DNA from: Clostridium_AD sp036569345
GTDB taxonomy: Bacteria; Bacillota; Clostridia; Clostridiales; Clostridiaceae
Assembly (NCBI RefSeq): GCF_036569345.1
Contig: NZ_DATCQT010000170.1
Span: 1 to 64,000, forward strand
Length of the DNA: 64,000 bases
Direction: 5' to 3'
A program made the translations under genes and the position numbers. This document shows positions 1 through 9,423 of the stretch, piece after piece; position 1 is the first letter of the stretch, and the number at the start of each line of letters is the position of its first letter. The notes under the pieces are model-generated. The model had not been told where the DNA came from. It made no database searches and saw only the letters and a list, made by a program, of their open reading frames with translations.

Positions 1-1
1 A

Positions 2-232
2 GTTCAAGTAGGCCAAACAGGAAAAACTGTAAGACCAACAGTATATATAGCTTGTGGTATTTCAGGAGCAATTCAGCATTTAGCTGGTATGCAAGATTCT
101 GATTTTATAATAGCTATAAATAAAGATGCAACAGCACCTATAATGAAGGTTGCAGATATTGCAATAGCTGGAGATTATAGTAAGGTAATTCCAGAAATGA
201 TAGCTCAAATCAATACTTTAAAAAATAAATAA
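2..232 (+). CDS. etfA: electron transfer flavoprotein alpha subunit, C-terminal part (5' end outside window)
   Basis: The reading frame is open from the first bases and stops with TAA at 230-232. It encodes about 76 residues resembling the FAD-binding C-terminal domain of EtfA: a GQTGKTVRP segment, then YIACGISGAIQHLAGM, then AINKDATAPI and a final IADYS-like stretch (here IAIAGDYSKVIPE). In clostridia EtfAB works with butyryl-CoA dehydrogenase, or with lactate or acrylyl-CoA systems, to pass electrons between NADH, ferredoxin and enoyl-CoA. The position just before acyl-CoA genes fits such a role. The start and the partner etfB would lie to the left of the window. Family identity is secure; the physiological partner is inferred. 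Confidence 0.9.
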   Translation, partial: VQVGQTGKTVRPTVYIACGISGAIQHLAGMQDSDFIIAINKDATAPIMKVADIAIAGDYSKVIPEMIAQINTLKNK

Positions 233-274
233 TTTAATTTTTAATACTATTTAAAAATAAGGTTAAAATTTTTT

Positions 275-322
275 AATAAAGTAATTTGATGTATAATTAC
301 ATTAAATTGCTTTATTTTTTTT
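275..322 (+). terminator. rho-independent terminator after etfA
   Basis: An imperfect 19-bp stem (275-293 against 298-316, with a few G-U pairs) has a four-base loop and ends in a run of T. It lies 43 bases after the etfA stop and separates that operon from the activator gene that follows. Confidence 0.75.
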
Positions 323-487
323 GAAATTATGGATTAATATACCAAATATTCATAAAAAAAGTACAAATTTTTTCATTAAATATATATAATACTGTAAATC
401 TACTTTTCAAATCCATTAAAATAAACTAAAATAGTAATATTAGAGTACCCTTTTAGACACAATACATATGTGGGAGCTGATATTATA

Positions 488-1852
488 ATGGATCTTAAAA
501 AAGATGCTTATGAAATATTAAAAACGATTATAAATAATGATAGTGATGGCCTTCTCATTATAGATGAAAATTCAGTTATAACTATGATTAGCAAATCATA
601 TTCTGACTTTCTAGGAATGTCACAAGAAAATGCTATTGGAAAACATGTTACGGAAGTTATAGAAAATACAAGAATGCACATGGTAATTGAAACAAGGGAG
701 CCAGAAACTGCTCAACTACAAAAAATAAAAGGAAGCTACATGATTGCAAGTAGGACTCCTATAATTAAAAATGGAAAATTAATTGGTGCATTTGGTAAGG
801 TCTTATTCAGAAATGTAAAAGATCTAAGCAATCTTAATAATAAAATTAAAAACATGGAAAAGGAACTTCAAACATATAAAACTCATTTAACGCAGTTAAA
901 TGTTGCAAGTTATTCCTTTGATGACATTATAGGTTCAAGTGAAACAATCTCCGTTGCTAAATCTATAGGACGAAAGGCCGCTCAAACGCATTCTAATGTG
1001 CTTATACTTGGTGAGAGTGGTACTGGAAAGGAACTCTTTGCCCATGCGATACACTTAGCAAGTGAGCGTTCGTATGCACCATTTGTAAAAGTAAACTGTG
1101 GAGCTATTCCTTCTGGTTTATTAGAATCTGAGCTTTTCGGTTACGAAGGTGGTGCCTTTACAGGTGCTAAAAAAGAAGGTAAAATGGGTAAATTTGAATT
1201 AGCTAATGGTGGAACTATATTTTTAGATGAGATTGGAGATATGCCCCTTCATATGCAAGTAAAACTGTTAAGGGCAATTCAAGAAAAAGAAGTTGATAAG
1301 ATCGGTTCAATTGGAAGTAAAAAAATTGATGTTAGAATAATTGCTGCTACTAATAAAAATCTTGAGAAATCTATGCACGATGGCAACTTTAGGCAAGATC
1401 TTTATTATAGATTAAATGTTGTAACTATTTATATTCCAGCTCTTCGGGAGCGAAAAGATGATATTTTACTTATTGCAAATCACCTTATTAAAAAGCTTTC
1501 TAAAGATCTAAATAAAAACGTAATTGGTATATCTAAAGATTCAGAATATTTTTTAAAAAATTATCATTGGGAAGGAAATATACGTGAACTTGAAAATATA
1601 TTAGAAAGAGCTATTAATATAATAGAAGATAGTAATATTATATCAACTATAGATTTACCAAAAAAAATCACAGGTATAAAAGAAAAAATAATTATTAAAA
1701 GTCTTGAGGAAACTATGGCAGCATCAGAAAAGCAAGCTATTATAGATGCACTTAAATCTGCAGATGGAAATAAAACTAGAACTGCCAAAAATCTTGAAAT
1801 TGGAAGAACAAGTTTATATGAAAAACTTTTAAAATATGATATACCTTTGTAA
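488..1852 (+). CDS. sigma-54-dependent transcriptional activator (PAS - AAA+ - Fis HTH)
   Basis: A bacterial enhancer-binding protein of about 454 residues. An N-terminal PAS domain (roughly residues 1-110) would sense a small molecule. A short coiled coil leads into the AAA+ domain, which shows Walker A GESGTGKE, the sigma-54 contact loop GAFTGA and Walker B IFLDEIGD. A Fis-type helix-turn-helix forms the C-terminus (TRTAKNLEIGRTSLYEKL). The frame can be opened upstream at a GTG at 470, but the ATG at 488 has the better-placed GGGAG and gives a normal N-terminus. Four sigma-54 promoters lie immediately downstream, so this is the likely local activator for the CoA-transferase/hydratase/permease units. 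There is no receiver domain, so control is probably by ligand binding to PAS. The effector is unknown. Confidence 0.92.
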   Translation: MDLKKDAYEILKTIINNDSDGLLIIDENSVITMISKSYSDFLGMSQENAIGKHVTEVIENTRMHMVIETREPETAQLQKIKGSYMIASRTPIIKNGKLIGAFGKVLFRNVKDLSNLNNKIKNMEKELQTYKTHLTQLNVASYSFDDIIGSSETISVAKSIGRKAAQTHSNVLILGESGTGKELFAHAIHLASERSYAPFVKVNCGAIPSGLLESELFGYEGGAFTGAKKEGKMGKFELANGGTIFLDEIGDMPLHMQVKLLRAIQEKEVDKIGSIGSKKIDVRIIAATNKNLEKSMHDGNFRQDLYYRLNVVTIYIPALRERKDDILLIANHLIKKLSKDLNKNVIGISKDSEYFLKNYHWEGNIRELENILERAINIIEDSNIISTIDLPKKITGIKEKIIIKSLEETMAASEKQAIIDALKSADGNKTRTAKNLEIGRTSLYEKLLKYDIPL

Positions 1853-2032
1853 TTGTAGGTATTTGTGAACAATATTTTAAACATTTAGAAATATTGTTGT
1901 AATTTTTGAACTAACTGTTAATGTTCTCAATATTCATGTTCTTTTTTCCGTACGATATTTTGTATTAAATATACAGAATACCGTATAAAAGCACGAAATT
2001 TTACCGATTATCTGTTTTTTTGCATTGTTTTG

Positions 2033-2049
2033 TTGGCATGATATTTGCT
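2033..2049 (+). promoter_or_regulatory. sigma-54 promoter 1 (-24/-12)
   Basis: The sequence TTGGCATGATATTTGCT matches the sigma-54 consensus, with GG at 2035-2036 and GC at 2047-2048 (12-bp register). It lies 45 bases before the first CoA-transferase. AT-rich imperfect palindromes around 1950-1985 (CCGTACG..., TTTTGTAT...ATACAGAA) are candidate activator sites, with low certainty. Confidence 0.88.
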
Positions 2050-2093
2050 TGTTATATAAATAACAAGTTTCATTAATATAGGGAGGTAATAAA

Positions 2094-3641
2094 ATGGGAA
2101 AAATTATATCTAGTGATGAAGCAATCGCTTTAATAAAAAATGGAGACACAGTTGCAATTGGGGGATTTTTGGGTTCCGCTCACCCTGAGGAATTGACCAT
2201 AAAAATTAACGAATCTTTTCTAACAAAAGGAATCCCTAATGATTTAACTTTGGTATTCGCAGCTGGACAAGGCGACGGAAAAGAAAAAGGTTTAAATCAT
2301 CTTGGTGAAGAAGGTTTAGTTTCAAAGGTAATAGGTGGTCACTGGGGACTCGCACCAAGACTTTCAAAATTAGCCCTAGAAAATAAAATTCAGGCTTATA
2401 ATCTTCCTCAAGGAGTAGTATCTCACCTTTATAGAGATATTGCAGCAGGCAAACCTGGAACTATAACTCATGTTGGTTTAAAAACTTTTATAGATCCTAG
2501 AATTGAGGGTGGTAAGTTAAACGATATCACAAAAGAAGATATAGTTAAGGTAATTAAAATTGAAGACAAAGAATATTTGCTTTATAAAGCTTTTCCTATA
2601 AATGTTTCAATTATTAGAGCTACATATGCTGATGAGAGTGGAAATGCCACTATGGAAAGAGAAGCTGTAACACTTGATGGTTTATCTATGGCCCAAGCAG
2701 CTAAAAATTCTGGAGGAATCGTAATACTTCAAGTTGAAAAAATTGTAGCGAATGGTACTCTTGATCCAAGATTGGTTAAAATTCCTGGAATACTTGTAGA
2801 TGCTATTGTAATTTCAAAACCTGAAAATCATATGCAAACTTTTGGTGAACAATTCAATCCATCTTATAATGGAGACATAAAAATGTCAGTAGATGGTCTT
2901 AAGCCGCTGAAACTTAATGAGAGAAAAGTAATAGCAAGAAGAGCAGCTATGGAACTTGTCCCTAATACATGTACTAACCTCGGTATAGGCGTTCCTGAAG
3001 GAATATCCATGGTAGCGAACGAAGAAGGCATTGGTAACGAGATGACACTTACTTTGGAATCAGGTGGAATTGGTGGAATTCCTGCTGGTGGCTTAAGCTT
3101 TGGTGCTGCAATAAATCCTGAAATCATACAAGATCAAAGTAGTCAATTTGATTTCTATGATGGAGGAGGTCTTGATGTAGCTTTCCTTGGTCTTGCTCAA
3201 TGTGACGAAAAAGGAAATATTAATGTAAGTAAATTCGGACCTAAAATTGCAGGTTGTGGCGGTTTTATTAATATAACCCAGAACTCTAAAAAAGTTGTTT
3301 ATTGTGGAACTTTTACAGCAGGTGGTTTAAAAGTTGAAGTAAAAGATGGAGAATTAAACATAATTAAAGAAGGTAAATCCAACAAATTTATTAAAACTGT
3401 TGAACAAATTACTTTTAGTGGTGAGTATGCTATGGATGTATCTCAACCAGTATTGTATATTACTGAAAGAGCAGTTTTTGAACTTACTAATAAAGGCCTA
3501 GTGCTTACCGAAATAGCTCCAGGAATGAATCTTGAAAAAGATATTTTAGCTCATATGGATTTCAAACCAATAGTTTCAAAAGACTTGAAGCTTATGGATA
3601 AAAGAATTTTTGAAGATAAAGTTATGGGATTGAAATTATAA
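2094..3641 (+). CDS. acyl-CoA:acetate/3-ketoacid CoA-transferase, fused alpha-beta (YdiF/Pct type), copy 1
   Basis: A 515-residue single-chain class I CoA-transferase. The N-terminal (alpha-type) half has the glycine-rich segment AIGGFLGSAHPEE. The C-terminal (beta-type) half has NLGIGVPEG and the LTLESG motif whose Glu forms the covalent acyl-glutamyl/CoA intermediate. Length and layout match propionate/acetate CoA-transferases (Pct, YdiF). The ATG has GGGAGG eight bases upstream. The enzyme would activate a short-chain or hydroxy acid with acetyl-CoA or another acyl-CoA. Because a MaoC hydratase follows, a 3-hydroxy acid such as 3-hydroxybutyrate is an attractive substrate, but this is inference and lactate or propionate are alternatives. 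Transcribed from sigma-54 promoter 1. Confidence 0.9.
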   Translation: MGKIISSDEAIALIKNGDTVAIGGFLGSAHPEELTIKINESFLTKGIPNDLTLVFAAGQGDGKEKGLNHLGEEGLVSKVIGGHWGLAPRLSKLALENKIQAYNLPQGVVSHLYRDIAAGKPGTITHVGLKTFIDPRIEGGKLNDITKEDIVKVIKIEDKEYLLYKAFPINVSIIRATYADESGNATMEREAVTLDGLSMAQAAKNSGGIVILQVEKIVANGTLDPRLVKIPGILVDAIVISKPENHMQTFGEQFNPSYNGDIKMSVDGLKPLKLNERKVIARRAAMELVPNTCTNLGIGVPEGISMVANEEGIGNEMTLTLESGGIGGIPAGGLSFGAAINPEIIQDQSSQFDFYDGGGLDVAFLGLAQCDEKGNINVSKFGPKIAGCGGFINITQNSKKVVYCGTFTAGGLKVEVKDGELNIIKEGKSNKFIKTVEQITFSGEYAMDVSQPVLYITERAVFELTNKGLVLTEIAPGMNLEKDILAHMDFKPIVSKDLKLMDKRIFEDKVMGLKL

Positions 3642-3750
3642 ATTTCATTCTTAATAATTTTAATTTGTAGATAACATGTTTGCATCTATGGGAGTTCTAT
3701 AATAAGTAAAATTAAATATTATACCAATGATGCAAAATTTATGATCTTAA

Positions 3751-3779
3751 TATGGTGGTATACTTTAATACACCATTAA
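3751..3779 (+). other. intercistronic hairpin between CoA-transferase 1 and hydratase 1
   Basis: ATGGTG and CACCAT arms flank an AT-rich loop inside the 175-base gap between the two genes. No T-run follows, so it may affect mRNA stability or allow partial termination rather than being a full terminator. Confidence 0.4.
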
Positions 3780-3816
3780 CAGATATCTTTAATAAAATAA
3801 TAAGGAGGAATTATTA

Positions 3817-4233
3817 ATGAAAGGTTTAACAATGAAACAACTAAACATAGGCGATAAAGACTCTTTTGAAAAAACTATAAGTGAATCTGATGTATATCTA
3901 TATGCAGGAATAACTGGTGATTTAAATCCCGCTCATATAAACCAACGTCATGCAGAAACAACCATGTTTAAAGGAAGAATTGCACATGGTATGTTAACTG
4001 CTGGTTTGGTATCAGCAGTACTAGGAATGAAATTACCTGGACCAGGCACCATTTATCTAGGTCAAGAGCTTAAATTTACAGCTCCAGTTAGATTTGGAGA
4101 TACAATAAAAGCTGAAGTTGAAGTTATTGAAAAGAAAGAAGAAAAAAACATCATGAAATTAAGCACAACATGTACTAATCAAGATGGAGTTGTTGTTCTT
4201 AAAGGTGTTGCAACCGTTATGCCTCCAAAATAA
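3817..4233 (+). CDS. MaoC-family (R)-specific enoyl-CoA hydratase, copy 1
   Basis: A 138-residue hot-dog-fold protein of the MaoC/PhaJ family. The active-site signature is present: GDLNPAHIN holds the catalytic Asp and His five residues apart, followed by RIAHGMLTAGLVS. PhaJ-type enzymes interconvert enoyl-CoA and (R)-3-hydroxyacyl-CoA. After the CoA-transferase it would dehydrate (R)-3-hydroxybutyryl-CoA to crotonyl-CoA, or run in reverse. The ATG has AAGGAGG at normal spacing. It lies 175 bp downstream of the CoA-transferase in the same sigma-54 unit and is followed by a strong hairpin. Confidence 0.9.
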   Translation: MKGLTMKQLNIGDKDSFEKTISESDVYLYAGITGDLNPAHINQRHAETTMFKGRIAHGMLTAGLVSAVLGMKLPGPGTIYLGQELKFTAPVRFGDTIKAEVEVIEKKEEKNIMKLSTTCTNQDGVVVLKGVATVMPPK

Positions 4234-4265
4234 CAAACAAATTTTTACAATATAACAGCTAAATT

Positions 4266-4305
4266 AAGAACGATATTCTTTAAATTAAGAATATCGTTCT
4301 TTTTT
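4266..4305 (+). terminator. hairpin terminator of unit 1
   Basis: The 15-base arms AAGAACGATATTCTT and AAGAATATCGTTCTT are exact reverse complements, followed by T6. The same stem, with one or two changes, recurs at 6700, 9138, 11289 and 13215. It works on paper in both directions. Confidence 0.9.
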
Positions 4306-4486
4306 ATGAACACATTGTTAATCTATCCCTTTTTATTGTTCAATTTTTAATACATATATTCATTTTTTAAATATTTATAGTTCATTAAACCGTACATAAT
4401 TCTAAACTAAAAATACAAATTCATAGATAATAACAAATAAATTACAAAAATAGCCTGTTTAGAGGTGTTTTTAGGAGTTTTTTTTT

Positions 4487-4503
4487 TTGGCATAATGTTT
4501 GCT
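4487..4503 (+). promoter_or_regulatory. sigma-54 promoter 2 (-24/-12)
   Basis: TTTGGCATAATGTTTGCT, with GG at 4489-4490 and GC at 4501-4502, in the 12-bp register. It lies 50 bases before the start of CoA-transferase 2. A CCGTACATAATTCT segment at about 4390 resembles one upstream of promoter 3 and may be part of an activator site. Confidence 0.88.
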
Positions 4504-4552
4504 AGTTATAATTTTGAGAAACTTGATTAATATTTTTATAGGAGGCAAAAAA

Positions 4553-6100
4553 ATGAAAAAAATTATGTCTAGTTCTGACGCGATTGCTTTAATCAAAAAT
4601 GGTGACACTGTTGCAATTGGAGGATTTATCGGGTGCGGTCACCCCGAAGAATTAACCATAAAAATTAATGAGTGTTTTCTTGAAAAGGGAGTTCCTAATA
4701 AATTGACTTTGGTATATGCTGCAGGCCAAGGAGACTCGAAAGAAAAAGGCTTAAATCATCTTGGTGAAGAGGGTTTAGTTTCAAAAGTAATAGGCGGTCA
4801 CTGGGGACTTGCACCAAGGCTTGCAAAACTAGCTATTGAAAACAAAATTCAGGCTTATAATCTTCCTCAAGGAGTAATTTCTCACCTATATCGTGATATT
4901 GCAGCAGGTAAACCAGGAACTATTACTCATGTTGGTTTAAAAACTTTTGTAGATCCTAGAATTGAGGGCGGTAAGTTAAACGATATCACAAAAGAAGATA
5001 TTGTTAAATTAATTGAAATTGAAGGCAAAGAATACTTGCTTTACAAAGCTTTCCCTATAAATGTTTCAATTATCAGAGCTACATATGCTGATGAGAGTGG
5101 AAATGCTACTATGGAAAGAGAAGCTGTTACTTTGGATGGTCTAGCTATGGCACAAGCAGCTAAAAATTCTGGAGGAATAGTAATACTTCAGGTTGAAAAA
5201 GTTGTAGCTAATGGCACTCTTGATCCAAGAATGGTTAAAATTCCAGGAATACTTGTAGATGCTATTGTAATTGCAAAACCTGAAAATCATATGCAAACTT
5301 TTGCTGAATCATTCAATCCATCTTACAATGGCGAAATAAAAATGGTAGTAGATGGTCTTAAGGCTTTGAAACTTAATGAGAGAAAAGTAATTGCTAGAAG
5401 AGCTGCAATGGAGCTTGTTCCTAGTTCCGCTACTAACCTTGGAATAGGAGTACCTGAAGGAATAGCCATGGTAGCAAATGAAGAAGGTATTGGTAACGAT
5501 ATGATACTTACTTTGGAATCAGGCCCAATTGGTGGAATTCCTGCTGGCGGTTTAAGCTTTGGCGCTGCAATAAATCCTGAAATCATACAAGACCAAAGTA
5601 GTCAATTTGATTTTTATGATGGTGGAGGTCTTAATGTAGCTTTCCTTGGACTTGCTCAATGTGATGAAAAGGGTAATATTAATGTAAGTAAATTTGGACC
5701 TAAAATTGCAGGTTGTGGTGGTTTTATAAATATAACTCAGAACTCTAAAAAAGTTGTTTACTGTGGAACTTTTACAGCGGGGGGGTTAAAAGTTGAAATA
5801 AAAGATGGAAAACTAAATATAATTCAAGAAGGTAAATCTAATAAATTTATAAAGACTGTTGAGCAAATCACCTTTAGTGGTGAATATGCTGTTGATGTAG
5901 ACCAACCAGTATTGTATATTACAGAAAGAGCAGTTTTCAGACTAACTAAAGATGGTGTTACTTTAGAAGAAATTGCACCAGGAGTTGATCTTGAAAAAGA
6001 CATTTTAGCACATATGGATTTTAAACCAATAGTTTCAAAGAACTTGAAACTTATGGATGAAAGAATTTTCAACGAAAAATTAATGGGCTTGAAATTTTAA
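4553..6100 (+). CDS. acyl-CoA:acetate/3-ketoacid CoA-transferase, fused alpha-beta, copy 2
   Basis: A paralogue of the CoA-transferase at 2094, of the same length (515 residues) and nearly identical throughout, including NLGIGVPEG and the catalytic Glu of LTLESG. An upstream ATG at 4499 overlaps the sigma-54 -12 element and cannot be the start. The ATG at 4553 has AGGAGG seven bases before it and aligns with the start of copy 1. Differences from copy 1 are scattered conservative substitutions (for example PIGG for GIGG after LESG), which suggests an old duplication kept functional, with possible fine divergence of substrate range. Confidence 0.9.
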   Translation: MKKIMSSSDAIALIKNGDTVAIGGFIGCGHPEELTIKINECFLEKGVPNKLTLVYAAGQGDSKEKGLNHLGEEGLVSKVIGGHWGLAPRLAKLAIENKIQAYNLPQGVISHLYRDIAAGKPGTITHVGLKTFVDPRIEGGKLNDITKEDIVKLIEIEGKEYLLYKAFPINVSIIRATYADESGNATMEREAVTLDGLAMAQAAKNSGGIVILQVEKVVANGTLDPRMVKIPGILVDAIVIAKPENHMQTFAESFNPSYNGEIKMVVDGLKALKLNERKVIARRAAMELVPSSATNLGIGVPEGIAMVANEEGIGNDMILTLESGPIGGIPAGGLSFGAAINPEIIQDQSSQFDFYDGGGLNVAFLGLAQCDEKGNINVSKFGPKIAGCGGFINITQNSKKVVYCGTFTAGGLKVEIKDGKLNIIQEGKSNKFIKTVEQITFSGEYAVDVDQPVLYITERAVFRLTKDGVTLEEIAPGVDLEKDILAHMDFKPIVSKNLKLMDERIFNEKLMGLKF

Positions 6101-6245
6101 AAATATTTAATAACTATTAAATATTAAATAATCATAATTAATATATTTTTAATTATGATTATTTGTATCTATAAATGCCTCATAATAATCAAAAATTAAA
6201 GTTACCCTTAATGAACTTTTGTAAAATAAAAAGGAGGAATTATTA

Positions 6246-6662
6246 ATGAAAGGTTTAACTATGAAAGAACTAAATATTGGGGACAAAGATTCATTTGAAA
6301 AAACTATAAGTGAATCTGATGTGTATCTTTATGCAGGGATAACCGGTGACTTAAATCCCGCTCATATAAATGAGCGTGAAGCAGCGACAACAATGTTCAA
6401 AGGAAGAATTGCACATGGAATGTTAACTGCCGGTTTAGTATCAGCAGTACTTGGCATGAAATTACCTGGAGCGGGAACGATCTATTTAGGACAAGAACTT
6501 AAATTCACAGCTCCAGTTAAATTTGGAGATACAATAAAAGCTGAAGTTGAAGTTATTGAAAAGAAGGAAGATAAAAATATTATAAAATTAAGTACAACAT
6601 GTACTAATCAAGATGGAGTTATTGTTCTTAAGGGTGTAGCAACTGTTATGCCACCTAAATAA
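6246..6662 (+). CDS. MaoC-family (R)-specific enoyl-CoA hydratase, copy 2
   Basis: A 138-residue paralogue of the hydratase at 3817, differing at roughly ten positions, with the GDLNPAHIN Asp/His active site intact. It has the same AAGGAGGAATTATTA leader before its ATG. It is the second gene of unit 2 and is followed by the unit's hairpin. The function is the same as copy 1 by homology; why two nearly equal copies are kept is unknown. Confidence 0.9.
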   Translation: MKGLTMKELNIGDKDSFEKTISESDVYLYAGITGDLNPAHINEREAATTMFKGRIAHGMLTAGLVSAVLGMKLPGAGTIYLGQELKFTAPVKFGDTIKAEVEVIEKKEDKNIIKLSTTCTNQDGVIVLKGVATVMPPK

Positions 6663-6699
6663 TAATTTAACAAAGTTTTATAATATAATGGCTAACTCT

Positions 6700-6740
6700 A
6701 AAGAACGATATTCTTAAAATTGAGAATATCGTTCTTTTTT
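6700..6740 (+). terminator. hairpin terminator of unit 2
   Basis: Stem AAGAACGATATTCT against AGAATATCGTTCTT followed by T6. It is the homologous counterpart of the hairpin at 4266. Confidence 0.9.
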
Positions 6741-6939
6741 ATAAACATTTTGTTAATATATGTTCTTATTTTGTTCCATTAAATAAACACTTAGTCATTA
6801 TTTTTATATTTTCCGTTCTTGAATCCGTACATACTTCGATATTAAAAATACAAATTAGCTTATAAAGCCACAAATCAGCTTATAAAAACCCTACAATGAC
6901 AATAATAATTTGTTTTTTTGTTGTTTTATGCCTTTTATT

Positions 6940-6957
6940 TTGGCATAATATTTGCTA
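6940..6957 (+). promoter_or_regulatory. sigma-54 promoter 3 (-24/-12)
   Basis: TTGGCATAATATTTGCT, with GG at 6942-6943 and GC at 6954-6955. It now reads through a dead CoA-transferase into the first permease. Confidence 0.87.
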
Positions 6958-7002
6958 CTTATAGTTATGAGACACTTACTTAATATTTTTATAGGAGGTG
7001 AA

Positions 7003-7562
7003 AAACAAAAAAAGGTTTAAATTATCTTGGTGAAGAGGATTTAATTTCAAATCTAATAGAACGTCATGGGTACTTACAGCAAGACTTTCAAAATTAACTT
7101 TTGAGACAAAATTCAATCTAATAATCTTCCTAAGGAAGTAATCTCTCACCTTTATAGAGATATTACTGTAGTAAACCTTAAATTATAACTCATGTTGGTT
7201 TTAAAACTTTTGTAGATCCTAGAATTGATAGAGGTAATTTATACGATATACAGAAAGAACATATCGTTAAGATAATCGAAATCGAAGTCTAAGAAATATA
7301 TATTTTGGTTGTATTGTCAGACTTCAGTTTGAAAACGTTGTCTCAAATGCCACTCTACATTGAAGAATTCAAACTTCTAAAGTACTTGTGGATACTATTG
7401 TAATTTCAAATCCTGAAAGGCATATGCATAAATATACAATCCATCATACTTGGAAAATAAAAATGGTAGTAAATAATCTTAAAAGTTTTGACCTAAATGA
7501 AAGATAAGTAATTACAAGAAAGACGAACAAGGAAATATTAATGTAAGTAAATTTATCTAAAC
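7003..7562 (+). pseudogene. decayed CoA-transferase (unit 3)
   Basis: After an AGGAGG at about 6993 the DNA resembles the CoA-transferase from the KEKGLNHLGEEG segment onward, then HLYRDI, THVG-KTFVDPRI, the KPENHM region and finally a short piece of the DEKGNINVSKF region. It has many stops, frameshifts and deletions, including loss of the first ~65 codons and of the catalytic Glu region. No ORF survives. The intact sigma-54 promoter upstream suggests the segment is now simply leader for the permease. Confidence 0.85.
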
Positions 7563-7643
7563 ACAGTCTTTGTAGTCATAATGTTATTAACTTAATTTTT
7601 AGTAAAATAATAAAATATAACTATATTAATGGAGGTTTTTTAA

Positions 7644-9041
7644 ATGTTAGGAGTTATCGGAATTTTATTGGCCTTATGCCTATTAATGTTTATGGCATAT
7701 AAAGGTTTCTCAGTTATTGTTTTCGCCCCTATTTTCGCAATCTTAGCTGCTATATTTTCTGGAATGGCTATTTTGCCAACGTATACAGAAATATTCTTAC
7801 CCAATCTTGGTCATTATGTAACAATTTATTTTCCGTTCTTCCTTTTGGGAGCAATATTCGGAAAAACAATGGAACAATCTGGCGCTGCAAAATCCATCGC
7901 CAAGGCTATCGTAGAAAAATTAGGAAAAGAAAGAGCAATACTATCAGTAGTGTTATCAGCAGTTATCCTTACTTATGGTGGGGTAAGCCTTTTCGTTGTA
8001 GCATTTGCAGTTTACCCATTTGCTGCATCCATTTTTAAGGAAGCAGATATTCCAAAAAGACTTGTTCCAGGCACAATTGCACTTGGTGCTTTCACATTTA
8101 CAATGGATTCTCTTCCTGGAACACCACAGATTCAAAACTCAATCCCAATGAAATTTTTTAATACAGATCTTTATGCCGCACCTGTTATGGGAATACTCGG
8201 AGCAATTATTATTATGACATGTGGTATCGCCTATTTAGAGTGGCGTAAGCGTACAGCTCAAGCAGCTGGAGAAGGATATGGTGAAAACCATACTAATGAA
8301 CCTATTATGGTAGATGATGATAGTTTGCCAAATCCATTTTTATCAGCAATACCATTGATTGCAGTGCTAGTTGTCACACTTATTCTTCAAAAATTAGTTT
8401 TCCCACATTGGGATATTATGGCTTTAGTAACTAAGGAACCTTACAATATGTTGTCAACAGGCGTTGTAGGAACCATGAATAACTGGGCACTAATGATTTC
8501 ACTTATCGTAGGAATTCTTCTTGCAATGTTAATTAATCCTAAACGTATGCAAGGCAATTTAGCTAAGGCTATAAATGCTGGTGCTATAGGATCACTGTTA
8601 GCTGTTTTAAATACAGCATCTGAAGTTGGTTTTGGTAATGTTATAAAAACACTTCCAGGATTTCAATCTATAGCACATGCTTTAACAAATATAAATCCTC
8701 ATGGTAGTCCTCTATTGTCTGAAGCAGTTACAGTCAATGTTCTATCTGGTGTAACCGGATCAGCTTCAGGTGGAATGAGTATCGCTTTGGATACTTTTGG
8801 TAAGCACTACTTAGCTTGGGCAGCAAATACAGGTATAAGCCCTGAATTGCTTCATCGTGTTGCTGCTATGGCATCTGGTGGAATGGACACATTACCTCAT
8901 AATGGAGCAGTTATTACACTACTCGGAATTGCAGGTTTAACACATAAACAAGCATATAAAGATATATTTGCAATTACACTCCTAAAGACAGGAACATGTT
9001 TCCTTTTAATTGGATTACAATCAATTTTTCATTTTGTTTAA
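7644..9041 (+). CDS. GntP-family permease (putative 3-hydroxybutyrate/hydroxy-acid:H+ symporter), copy 1
   Basis: A 465-residue, very hydrophobic integral membrane protein with about twelve predicted membrane segments. It belongs to the gluconate:H+ symporter (GntP) superfamily, whose members move gluconate and, in short-chain-acid loci, 3-hydroxybutyrate. Features include AYKGFSVIVFAPI near the N-terminus, GSASGGMSIALDTF and GGMDTLPHNGAVITLLG near the C-terminus. The start ATG has GGAGG seven bases upstream. It sits between relics of a CoA-transferase and a MaoC hydratase, so it is likely expressed from sigma-54 promoter 3. The substrate is inferred only from neighbours. Confidence 0.85.
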   Translation: MLGVIGILLALCLLMFMAYKGFSVIVFAPIFAILAAIFSGMAILPTYTEIFLPNLGHYVTIYFPFFLLGAIFGKTMEQSGAAKSIAKAIVEKLGKERAILSVVLSAVILTYGGVSLFVVAFAVYPFAASIFKEADIPKRLVPGTIALGAFTFTMDSLPGTPQIQNSIPMKFFNTDLYAAPVMGILGAIIIMTCGIAYLEWRKRTAQAAGEGYGENHTNEPIMVDDDSLPNPFLSAIPLIAVLVVTLILQKLVFPHWDIMALVTKEPYNMLSTGVVGTMNNWALMISLIVGILLAMLINPKRMQGNLAKAINAGAIGSLLAVLNTASEVGFGNVIKTLPGFQSIAHALTNINPHGSPLLSEAVTVNVLSGVTGSASGGMSIALDTFGKHYLAWAANTGISPELLHRVAAMASGGMDTLPHNGAVITLLGIAGLTHKQAYKDIFAITLLKTGTCFLLIGLQSIFHFV

Positions 9042-9061
9042 ATTCAAAAAAAATATTCTTA

Positions 9062-9106
9062 TATCAAGATGGAGTTCTTATTCTTAAAAGTATTGAAACA
9101 GTTTAG
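9062..9106 (+). pseudogene. 3' relic of MaoC hydratase (unit 3)
   Basis: In one frame this reads YQDGVLILKSIETV then stop, against NQDGVIVLKGVATV at the C-terminus of the intact hydratases. It lies exactly where a hydratase would end, about 30 bases before the unit's hairpin. Confidence 0.75.
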
Positions 9107-9137
9107 AAAATTTTTTTCTATATAAACATGTAATTTA

Positions 9138-9176
9138 AAGAACGGTATTCTTAAACTTATGAATACCGTTCTTTTA
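9138..9176 (+). terminator. hairpin terminator of unit 3
   Basis: Stem AAGAACGGTATTC against GAATACCGTTCTT with trailing T-rich sequence. It is homologous to the hairpins at 4266 and 6700, with a compensatory A-T to G-C change in the stem (GATATTC to GGTATTC and its partner). Confidence 0.85.
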
Positions 9177-9358
9177 TTTGTACACAATGTTAATATGTGT
9201 ATTTATTGTGTTCGTAAAAACTATCACTTTGGTATATTTTGTATTAATAATGTACGCAATTTAATACATATTTCTGTATATAATATGTAAAGTTGTATAC
9301 GAAAACATATAAATTGCAATAATAGTCTATTTTTTTAGTATTTTTTTATATATTATTT

Positions 9359-9375
9359 TTGGCATAATATTTGCT
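9359..9375 (+). promoter_or_regulatory. sigma-54 promoter 4 (-24/-12)
   Basis: TTGGCATAATATTTGCT, with GG at 9361-9362 and GC at 9373-9374. It is identical in core to promoter 3 and is followed by AGGAGG at about 9410 and a dead CoA-transferase. Confidence 0.87.
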
Positions 9376-9423
9376 AATTATTATTTTGCAACCGTAATTA
9401 AATACTAAGAGGAGGTAAATAAA